Source of the DNA: Pseudomonas sp. ANT_H12B
Lineage (GTDB): Bacteria; Pseudomonadota; Gammaproteobacteria; Pseudomonadales; Pseudomonadaceae
Reading direction: 5' to 3'
DNA: 64,000 nucleotides
Assembly: GCF_008369325.1 (NCBI RefSeq)
Contig: NZ_VOBI01000003.1
Location: 434,001 to 498,000 of the forward strand
Shown here one piece after another: positions 33,541-40,256 of the stretch. The number at the start of each line of letters is the position of its first letter. Within the stretch, counting starts at the first letter, position 1. Made by a program: the position numbers and the translations under genes. The notes below the pieces were generated by a model that ran no database searches, had not been told where the DNA came from, and saw only the letters and a list, made by a program, of their open reading frames with translations.

Positions 33541-33889
33541 TGCCCCCCAAATAGTGCCCAATGCACTGTGGATCCGGGGTCGATCACTAACTTCCCCATT
33601 GTGCACATTCTGCATCTGCCCAATATGGAAGCTGGTCGATTTTCATGACTCCCAACTCCGCCCAAATTCGGTCGAGGGAGCGCAGCTTGGATAGGGCATA
33701 ATGTCCTATTAGCAAGATGCTCGCGACCCTCCGGGCAGCCCTGACCCATGTTCAATGAGCCGCAATGGCTAGCAGTAGTCCGATAGCCCATCGCTCAGCA
33801 TGGTGCTTCCGATGATGCTTCCCTTGATCGCAGATGTCAGGACAGCGCTGCATCTTGCAGATCTCGATCTAGGCATTTCTGGAGGAACC
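33541..33889. other. Left end of the island / leader of the replacement nadE
   Basis: No gene is supported in these 349 bases. They contain repeated short words such as TGCCCAAT (33547 and 33617 areas) and GTGCAC/GTGCCC-type inverted words close to the junction, which could be integrase arm sites. The promoter of the following NAD synthetase must lie here too, although I cannot pick a convincing -35/-10 pair. GGAGGAACC (33881-33889) is the ribosome binding site. Confidence 0.5.
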
Positions 33890-35521
33890 ATGGAGCAACG
33901 TTTGAGAGTGGTAATGGCCCAGCTGAACATCCGCGTTGGGGATGTGTACGGCAACGTCGAGAAGGTCATTGAAGCAGCCCATAAGGCTCGCGACGACCTC
34001 AACGCCCAGGTCATCGTTTTCCCTGAACTGACCCTTTGTGGTTATCCACCAGAGGATTTGCTCCTTCGCTCCAGCATGCAGAGCCGCATCGAGAAGGCGC
34101 TGCAGCAAGTTAAGAATGCAGTTAAAGGCATCGTTACAGTAATCGGCTTCCCATGGGTCGAGGATGGGGCACGCTATAACAGCTGCGCCGTAATCTCGGA
34201 CGGCGAAGAACTCGCCCGCTACAACAAACAGCGTCTGCCCAACTATCGTGTGTTCGACGAGAAGCGGTACTTTGAGTCAGGCAGCGGCCCTTGTGTGGTC
34301 GAGCTCTTCGGCGTACCGGTCGGTATAACCATCTGTGAGGACATTTGGTTCTCCGAGCCTCTTAAGCAGGCATGTGATGCCGGTGCTCAAATTATGCTCA
34401 CCCTCAATGCGTCTCCGTTTCACCGTGGTAAGCAGGCTGAGCGGGAAGAGCTCTTAGCCAAACGCGCCAGTGAATGCTCAATTCCGATGATCTACGTAAA
34501 CCAGGTAGGTGGTCAGGACGAGCTCGTCTTTGACGGCAATAGCTTTGTGGTGGATGGCGGCGGAAAGGTCACTCAGCGCGCCCCTGCTTTCGAAGAGGGA
34601 CTCTTCGTAACGGAGTTTGAGATCAAGGAGGGTGCCTTGGTGCCGGTTCCGGCTCAGACCACCGAACTTCTGAGCCTTGAGGCCAGCGTTTACCAGGCAC
34701 TGGTAGCCGGAGTTAAGGACTACGTGCAGCGTAATGGCTTCAAAGGCGTTGTGCTGGGCCTTTCGGGTGGTATCGACTCGGCGCTGGTGCTTGCTGTTGC
34801 TGTTGATGCGCTGGGCGCAGAAAACGTCGAAGCCGTGATGATGCCGTACCACTACACTGCCCAAATGAGCCAGGACGATGCGAAAGAAGAAGCCGACATT
34901 CTGGGCGTGAAGTACAGCGTACTGCCCATCGCACCCATGGTAGAAGCATTTCTATCTACGCTTGCGCCAATGTTCGAAGGTCTGGGCAAGGACACCACCG
35001 AGGAAAACCTCCAGGCGCGGTGTCGCGGCACGATGCTGATGGCGATCTCCAACAAGAAGCGGTATCTCGTCCTGACCACCGGTAATAAGAGTGAGATGGC
35101 TGTGGGGTATGCGACCTTGTACGGAGACATGGCTGGTGGCTACGACGTCCTGAAGGATGTGCCGAAGACTTTAGTATTCCGCCTCTGTGAATACCGCAAC
35201 ACCCTGGGCTACGTCATTCCGCAACGCGTCATTGACCGTCCACCGTCTGCTGAGCTTGCTCCTGATCAGAAGGACGAAGATTCCCTGCCTCCATACCCAG
35301 TCCTTGATGAAATCCTTCGCCTGTACATCGAGCAGGATTTGTCTGCCGATGCGATCACCGAGAAGGGCTTCGACAAGGAGGTGGTGAGGAAGGTAATTCG
35401 TTTGGTCGACCTGAACGAGTACAAGCGGCGCCAGGCTGCAGTTGGCCCACGTATGACCGAGCGTGGCTTTGGCCGTGACCGCCGATATCCAATTACTTCT
35501 GGCTGGAGCATTGGAGATTAA
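33890..35521 (+). CDS. nadE: Glutamine-dependent NAD(+) synthase
   Basis: A 543-residue enzyme that amidates nicotinic acid adenine dinucleotide to NAD+, using glutamine as nitrogen donor. The N-terminal nitrilase-like glutaminase domain (1-260) has the catalytic triad Glu46 (FPELTLCGYP), Lys113 (RYNKQRLPNY) and Cys149 (GITICEDIW). The C-terminal synthetase has the PP-loop LSGGIDSA at about 292 and TTGNKSEMAVGYATLYGD. The ATG at 33890 follows GGAGGAACC. It is unrelated in domain make-up to the ammonia-dependent core NadE it replaces, and lies 350 bp from that broken gene on the opposite strand. A terminator follows. Confidence 0.96.
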   Translation: MEQRLRVVMAQLNIRVGDVYGNVEKVIEAAHKARDDLNAQVIVFPELTLCGYPPEDLLLRSSMQSRIEKALQQVKNAVKGIVTVIGFPWVEDGARYNSCAVISDGEELARYNKQRLPNYRVFDEKRYFESGSGPCVVELFGVPVGITICEDIWFSEPLKQACDAGAQIMLTLNASPFHRGKQAEREELLAKRASECSIPMIYVNQVGGQDELVFDGNSFVVDGGGKVTQRAPAFEEGLFVTEFEIKEGALVPVPAQTTELLSLEASVYQALVAGVKDYVQRNGFKGVVLGLSGGIDSALVLAVAVDALGAENVEAVMMPYHYTAQMSQDDAKEEADILGVKYSVLPIAPMVEAFLSTLAPMFEGLGKDTTEENLQARCRGTMLMAISNKKRYLVLTTGNKSEMAVGYATLYGDMAGGYDVLKDVPKTLVFRLCEYRNTLGYVIPQRVIDRPPSAELAPDQKDEDSLPPYPVLDEILRLYIEQDLSADAITEKGFDKEVVRKVIRLVDLNEYKRRQAAVGPRMTERGFGRDRRYPITSGWSIGD

Positions 35522-35548
35522 TAGCTTCGGCAGATGATTGAATATGCT

Positions 35549-35576
35549 AGGGGCGCCGTTGCGCCCCTTTTTCTTT
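35549..35576 (+). terminator. Terminator after the island nadE
   Basis: GGGGCGC and GCGCCCC pair around CGTT, followed by TTTTTCTTT. It also lies at the 3' end of the convergent ABC-3C operon. Confidence 0.88.
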
Positions 35577-35592
35577 GCCTGGTGCGGTTTCG

Positions 35593-37287
35593 CTAAAGTT
35601 TGAAAAACTTTTCTTCTTTCGTCAGTTCTAGGATAGTGTTTTCTTTAATAAACTTTTTGTCAAAGCTACCCAGTTTGTCATTCAATATGGCTACCACAGT
35701 CTGAATTTTCTTCTCGTTCGCGAAGTTGAATAGCTTGATTAGCTTGTCTTCATCGACGACTTCCAGATAGTCTTGGACGGTAAATGCTGGAAGCTTTGAT
35801 TTAAACTTATTTAAGAAATAGACATAGGACATGTCGAATGCCATAGCTGCAGCCCGAGGAACGCCGTCGCCAGTATTGCGTTCTTCGTTGACGATTGTAA
35901 AATCTGCCTTGCCATTCTGCCCAGGGGAAACTAGAAGTTCGTTATGGTGGGTGATGAACAATTTTTTGGTAATATCGGCATATGCCTCATTAAAAACATC
36001 AAGCTTCGAGTTTAGGTCTGAGTAGTGGACTGCAATACTACGCTTCACGTCTTCGGATGTAGTTTCCAAATCCGCAATCCTGTTGCGAGAGACCTCTACC
36101 TCGCTTATGACGTAAGCAAGCCTGCCTCGAGCTTCTCGCAAGTCTTGCATCTGTTTTTCAACCAGCATCAAACCACTGAAGTGACTATCTCTGGAAAGAT
36201 CTTTAACCTTGCTTTTTTCCTCAGTCAGCAGTCGTCCTAAGCTCAATCTTAAGCTATCGAGCTCATCTGCCGTCTCGATGGACATTTCTTCGACATAAGC
36301 GGCCTTGCGGCTCATAATCGAGTTATGAAATTCGATTGTTTCTTCCAAGGTTTTACTTAGGTCTGGGACTAATGATTTAGCTTCATTGTAAAGGGAGGTG
36401 ATCTCATCTACGTTGACCTCTACTAAACTGTTCTTGTAGCGATCAATTGTTTTTTTATTGTAGTAAAGCTTTGTTTCCAAGTTAACAATGCGTGATGTTA
36501 AAATGGCTACGCTTCTTCGAGAATCACGGAGTTGTGAGATCGCATAGCTTTGAGATTCAAAGATGTCATATTCATCCTCTTTTACTTGAAGGTCAGATAT
36601 TTTCGAGTCGATCTCATAAAGATGTTCCTGGCGGCCTTCCAAAGAAATACCCCCAAGCAATGTCCTGATTCGAGTGTCTTCTAGGAGTATTTGGTGCTCA
36701 ATTAGATTAATCTGGCGAACGGAATCAATAAACTCAAAATCAAAAAGGTAGGCGTAGATCAGATCGTAATCATTGTCGCTTGTATATGTGTGCAGGTATT
36801 TAAGTGTGTTGTTGCTCGTTGCTCTATTGGTTCTGAAGAACTTGCTTCTTATTGAGTTAAACTTTGGATGTTCTCTAGTGTATCCAAACAGGCGTGGCAG
36901 TTCGCAAGTGAAAGCTGCGCGGCTTTTATATGTGACACCATCGATGGTGCTGATGGCTGTGATGCTCTCGCGTCGGGCGCCTGTTTTTATTGAGAGCACT
37001 CGTGTGATGGTATGAGTAATAGATGCAATCTTTACTATTAGCTCAAATTTTACATCGCCTTTAGTCAGGAAGCCTTTAACTTCTTCGTTTACCTTGTCGT
37101 TGTCCGGGTCTTTCCACAGTGGCTCGGAGTTCCCGCCCAAACAAAATGCCAAGGCTCGAAGCGATGTACTTTTGCCAATCTGATTACCAGTCTCGCCCAG
37201 GTTGGTAATTATGTTTAGTCCTTCTTTGAAGTTGATGGTGCGTATCTCTTTGCTTCCATCAAATACAGATAGCTTAATTAGTTGCAT
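35593..37287 (-). CDS. ABC-3C system ATPase (DUF2326 type)
   Basis: A 564-residue SMC/Rad50-like ABC ATPase. The start MQLIKLSVFDGSKEIRTINF and NIITNLGETGNQIGKSTSLR give a Walker A at residues 31-41 in the form GETGNQIGKST. Long charged coiled coils occupy about residues 200-440. The C-terminal head (LNKFKSKLPAFTVQDYLEVVDEDK) matches the DUF2326 type of ABC three-component systems, a group proposed from comparative genomics to act in biological conflict. It is the last gene of a four-gene overlapping minus-strand operon; its start overlaps the preceding gene by 10 bp. AT-rich composition contrasts with the core genes. The trigger and the target are unknown. Confidence 0.82.
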   Translation of the reverse strand: MQLIKLSVFDGSKEIRTINFKEGLNIITNLGETGNQIGKSTSLRALAFCLGGNSEPLWKDPDNDKVNEEVKGFLTKGDVKFELIVKIASITHTITRVLSIKTGARRESITAISTIDGVTYKSRAAFTCELPRLFGYTREHPKFNSIRSKFFRTNRATSNNTLKYLHTYTSDNDYDLIYAYLFDFEFIDSVRQINLIEHQILLEDTRIRTLLGGISLEGRQEHLYEIDSKISDLQVKEDEYDIFESQSYAISQLRDSRRSVAILTSRIVNLETKLYYNKKTIDRYKNSLVEVNVDEITSLYNEAKSLVPDLSKTLEETIEFHNSIMSRKAAYVEEMSIETADELDSLRLSLGRLLTEEKSKVKDLSRDSHFSGLMLVEKQMQDLREARGRLAYVISEVEVSRNRIADLETTSEDVKRSIAVHYSDLNSKLDVFNEAYADITKKLFITHHNELLVSPGQNGKADFTIVNEERNTGDGVPRAAAMAFDMSYVYFLNKFKSKLPAFTVQDYLEVVDEDKLIKLFNFANEKKIQTVVAILNDKLGSFDKKFIKENTILELTKEEKFFKL

Positions 37288-37514
37288 AAAGAAATATCAC
37301 CTTGCTTCGTGAGCTCTACACATCCAGTTATGTAAAGCCAATCGAGCGCATACAGAATGTAAGCAAAAGAAACGCGATCAAATTTTTCTTGATATTTTTC
37401 AAGAAGTGCAAGTGGGCTCATAGCGCCAAGATCGCTAGAGTTTAAAACTATTAGTATCCGCCCACCAATGATGTAGAGGCTTTTAAGCGGGGAGCTGGTA
37501 TTTTGAATGATCAT
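37278..37514 (-). CDS. ABC-3C middle component, small (MC6-like)
   Basis: A 78-residue protein (MIIQNTSSPLKSLYIIGGRI...LALLEKYQEKF...YALDWLYITGCVELTKQGDI) of the size and winged-helix-like look of ABC-3C middle components, which link the SMC-like ATPase to the effector-bearing protein. Its start overlaps the stop of the upstream gene (ATGA) and its end overlaps the ATPase start. I call MC6 from size, context and recalled family sequence; a profile search would be needed to fix the subtype. Confidence 0.7.
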   Translation of the reverse strand: MIIQNTSSPLKSLYIIGGRILIVLNSSDLGAMSPLALLEKYQEKFDRVSFAYILYALDWLYITGCVELTKQGDISLCN

Positions 37515-38101
37515 TTAGGCGGCTCCAATATCTTGCAGTGAATGAAGCCATAGCAAACTATAAGCTGTCTGGCCCAATCCACTAGCTCAGATGGGGCGCC
37601 ATGGAAGCCGGTCTTGATGTCAACGATAAGTTCGGAGACTTTCAGTATGAGTTCATCCGAGCCTATCCGAGTTATATTGAGTTTTTGCTCAGGCGTAACT
37701 GGGCGCTCAGTCTGGTTCAAGAATAATTCGCGTCTTGCGGATTTGTACTTCTGGTTAATGGCGAAAAGGAATCTTTTTTGTGCGCCAGGTTCCTCATCAT
37801 CGATAGTCGAAATAAGATTTTCAATGAGCTCCATGTAGCCCACATTATCAACGATGACTTCTGAATACACCGAGACCCTATTGTACTCGATTTTTTCATC
37901 GACCCCAGGGTAGTCAAGTTCCACGTCTGGGATCTCATCATACGGAGTGTGAGTTGACACAATTTTAATCAGTAGTGGATTGAGCAAGGATGAGATTGCA
38001 GCAGTGGTTGCTGCAATCGTGACAGGCCCGCTTCCGTTGTTGACTACTGCTATGCCACCGTGTGTTGCCTCAGCTTCAAGCTTAGGTGGGAAGAAGCTCA
38101 T
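37511..38101 (-). CDS. ABC-3C C-terminal-domain (CTD) component with N-terminal GG-AV-GSG-VT peptide
   Basis: A 196-residue protein. Residues about 12-30 hold the glycine-rich beta-type peptide GGIAVVNNGSGPVTIAATT. The remainder (about 60-196) is helical and resembles the CTD module that completes ABC three-component systems (VGYMELIENLISTIDDEEPG, GAPSELVDWARQLIVCYGF). The CTD normally tethers a variable effector; none is fused here, but the neighbouring two-helix membrane protein ends in a closely similar peptide. It is coupled to both neighbours by ATGA overlaps. Family assignment is from context and sequence look. Confidence 0.65.
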   Translation of the reverse strand: MSFFPPKLEAEATHGGIAVVNNGSGPVTIAATTAAISSLLNPLLIKIVSTHTPYDEIPDVELDYPGVDEKIEYNRVSVYSEVIVDNVGYMELIENLISTIDDEEPGAQKRFLFAINQKYKSARRELFLNQTERPVTPEQKLNITRIGSDELILKVSELIVDIKTGFHGAPSELVDWARQLIVCYGFIHCKILEPPK

Positions 38102-38406
38102 GGCTTATGTACAGTGACGCTACCGCTACCCGTGGAGGTGACCGCAGTGCCCCCGTTATCCGCCTTCGTAATGATTGAAGGCTTTCTGCTACACGCTTGC
38201 AAAATTATTAATAATACAAAGCAGAAGACACCGCTTCCAATGGAATACAGAAACAGCTTATAGATTGATTCGCTTGGCAAGCTTTTGAGCAAGTCTGACT
38301 TGAACCAACCGGCGTACAGTGAGTAGAGCATCGCAGCTCCCAGAGCTGCGAAGGTTCCACCTGCGCCTACGACAATCTTCAAGAAGCTGAACATTCCTTT
38401 CTCCAT
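38098..38406 (-). CDS. Two-helix membrane protein, first gene of the ABC-3C operon
   Basis: A 102-residue protein with two transmembrane helices: about 8-29 (LKIVVGAGGTFAALGAAMLYSL) and about 50-69 (LFLYSIGSGVFCFVLLIILQ). A short tail of about 30 residues ends NGGTAVTSTGSGSVTVHKP. That tail matches the N-terminal peptide of the next gene's product. The natural reading is a membrane effector or anchor of the ABC-3C system, but no homologue of known function is recognised. The start is uncertain: ATG at 38406 lacks a Shine-Dalgarno, while ATG at 38394 has GGAG six bases upstream. Confidence 0.7.
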   Translation of the reverse strand: MEKGMFSFLKIVVGAGGTFAALGAAMLYSLYAGWFKSDLLKSLPSESIYKLFLYSIGSGVFCFVLLIILQACSRKPSIITKADNGGTAVTSTGSGSVTVHKP

Positions 38407-38844
38407 GGTAGTTGTTCACCCGGCACCGAGTGCCATCAGTGTGATGTTACAGATTTCACGTATTGCTCCACAAGGGCGCTCTAACTGCACAGCAGCTTTG
38501 GGTGTAGTAACTGCAGCCCAGAGGCCCAAGGTTTGCCAGATCCTCTGTAGGAGGCTGACTAACCCGGTGTGGATGACCTCCCGCAGGGTTGAGTCCGAGG
38601 CTCTACACGGACAAGGTTTCTCGTGCCGATGTCTCTCGATAGCTGCGCCTGGGCTACTGTCTCCGGGTCGAGATAGGACTCGCCAGAACGCGCTGCCTAG
38701 ATTCTGGTGTGGCTAGGTCATGCGAGGGGGACGAGATCACTCGAGGCCGAGCAAAAGCGTTCATCGCGGCTATACTGCAATCGATGAATCCATGTCACAC
38801 GGTAACGTAGTGACTTCAACCCATGTTCTATTAAGGGATTTAGT
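38407..38844. other. Region upstream of the ABC-3C operon
   Basis: No gene is supported in these 438 bases. They are more GC-rich than the operon and look like worn DNA without a readable long frame. A TATACT hexamer at about 38771 could be a -10 for the small gene at 38845. Confidence 0.4.
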
Positions 38845-39033
38845 ATGCGTGAGCGTCTTGTCAATAAAATGATTGCTCATCTAAAGTGCGAAATAGACTA
38901 TTTGCAAGCTGAAGCTTTGTCTGCAAGTTCCGCTCGTGATGAAGCACGATGCCGTAAGGCTCTCCGGTTACAAACGAATGCCATTGAGTATCTGTTAAAA
39001 GCAGTTGACGCTAAGCGCAGGATTTCAATGTAA
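38845..39033 (+). CDS. Small hypothetical helical protein
   Basis: A 62-residue frame (MRERLVNKMIAHLKCEIDYLQAEALSASSARDEARCRKALRLQ) predicted mostly helical and possibly coiled coil. AAGGGATTTAGT precedes the ATG. It is not recognised. It ends 7 bp before the end of the convergent gene at 39041. The reading frame, the ribosome binding site and the amphipathic pattern support it, but only moderately. Confidence 0.45.
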   Translation: MRERLVNKMIAHLKCEIDYLQAEALSASSARDEARCRKALRLQTNAIEYLLKAVDAKRRISM

Positions 39034-39040
39034 AGTTGAG

Positions 39041-39859
39041 TTAGTCAGTAACTAGCAGTTGGCGACCGGCTTTACTCAGGTGTAGGATATTGTTGGCTAC
39101 AAAGAAGTTTAGAATTACCCCTGATATGAGCTTCCAGTTTTCATATGCGTCCCCACGGAAGTAGCCTGCATTGTGCATTTGCCATTCAGCATGGATGCGA
39201 GCACCTGAAATGAAGCTCGTTGATTTAGCCATCGAGAGGCTGATATCGCCAAAGTCGAGGCTAGGGTTTTGATGCAGCAGGCCTTGCGTTAATGCGATGA
39301 TGAGACCTGCATCAGTTTCAGCATGCTCAATGTTAAGTGAAGCAAAGTATTTTGAAAGCAAACGACTCAGAAATTGTAGTGATGATTCGTTGAGTGCGGA
39401 GCCAAGGGAGGCGAAATCCACGTATACGACCCTGCCCGGTTCCATGGTTGGGAACAGAGATTTATAAATCAACAGCTGAGATTTAGAAGGTTGACGTGCT
39501 GCATATTTTTCGTTGCATTCAAGTGCTGGCTTTTTCAGGGCTAATGAAATTTTTTCTTTACTCAAAATGTCGATGGCGATAATCATTTTGCATAGCTGCG
39601 ATGTAATACCTTTAGAAGCTTTTTCGGAAAACCCCATCTCTGTGCTCAGAAAACCTCTTAGGCCCGCGAAGTCGTCCGAGCATAGAGTGGTCGGAGTAAA
39701 TTCGGTAATGGTGAGATATGCATCGAACATCGCAAGAACTTCAAGCATGCTCCATTGGGCAGTTTTTTCACAGGTAGCACAATGCTTTAGCCAATCTTTG
39801 ATCCCCTTGGGGGAGAGCGTGGAGAATCCTCGCATTTGAATCTGGCCCAAAGTCACCAT
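39041..39859 (-). CDS. Hypothetical protein with a SAM-like helical N terminus
   Basis: A 272-residue soluble protein that I do not recognise. Residues about 10-110 (CEKTAQWSMLEVLAMFDAYL, TLCSDDFAGLRGFLSTEMGF) look like the helical core-binding half of a tyrosine recombinase. The catalytic R...HxxR...Y residues are absent from the rest, which is a helical domain with AEWQMHNAGYFRGDAYENWK. It is divergent from the RloC-like ATPase; the paired palindromes at 39955-40019 lie in the shared upstream region. It could be a regulator or partner of the ATPase; this is inference from position. Confidence 0.65.
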   Translation of the reverse strand: MVTLGQIQMRGFSTLSPKGIKDWLKHCATCEKTAQWSMLEVLAMFDAYLTITEFTPTTLCSDDFAGLRGFLSTEMGFSEKASKGITSQLCKMIIAIDILSKEKISLALKKPALECNEKYAARQPSKSQLLIYKSLFPTMEPGRVVYVDFASLGSALNESSLQFLSRLLSKYFASLNIEHAETDAGLIIALTQGLLHQNPSLDFGDISLSMAKSTSFISGARIHAEWQMHNAGYFRGDAYENWKLISGVILNFFVANNILHLSKAGRQLLVTD

Positions 39860-39954
39860 GGCTGCTACCTGTAGTTCAACAAAGCCTCTAGTATAGGTTG
39901 CAGGTGGTCTTACGCCAGTAGCTTAGTTGAGGCTGCGCAAGGCGGCGTCACTCC

Positions 39955-39978
39955 TAATGTACCCTTTCGGGATCATTA
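39955..39978. repeat. 24-bp near-palindrome, pair A unit 1
   Basis: TAATGTACCC, TTTC, GGGATCATTA: outer TAATG/CATTA and inner CCC/GGG are inverted. The unit recurs at 39996, 43590 and 43631. Confidence 0.85.
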
Positions 39979-39995
39979 AGTACCATAAGCCGCTT

Positions 39996-40019
39996 TAATG
40001 TACCTTTTTGGGATCATTA
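39996..40019. repeat. 24-bp near-palindrome, pair A unit 2
   Basis: TAATGTACCT, TTTT, GGGATCATTA, starting exactly 41 bp after unit 1 (17-bp spacer). It keeps the asymmetric TAATGT left arm seen in all four units. Confidence 0.85.
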
Positions 40020-40256
40020 TATAAAAAGCTTTAGTTTGATTCAGTCTCGTGCGGCTGTTGTGAGACGAATACTGGCTGGGCAAGGTTTCGGCCCAAGGGT
40101 TCCTTCCTCATCGTGCTGCCGGCGCAGCTTGGAAAGCGTTGCTTGCATCATTTTTTGCCTTTCCGGTTACATCCTGCAATCAGCTCAATGCAAAAATAAT
40201 AGCAATAAGCCACTTTGTGCCTACGCTCATGTATTCCCTCTTGAGGTAGGTTTGCC

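Larger units (their letters stand above)
39860..40256. other. Divergent intergenic region with paired palindromes
   Basis: These 397 bases separate two divergent genes. They hold two 24-bp near-palindromes (39955-39978 and 39996-40019) and, further right, a leader for the AAA ATPase. No other gene is supported. Confidence 0.6.
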
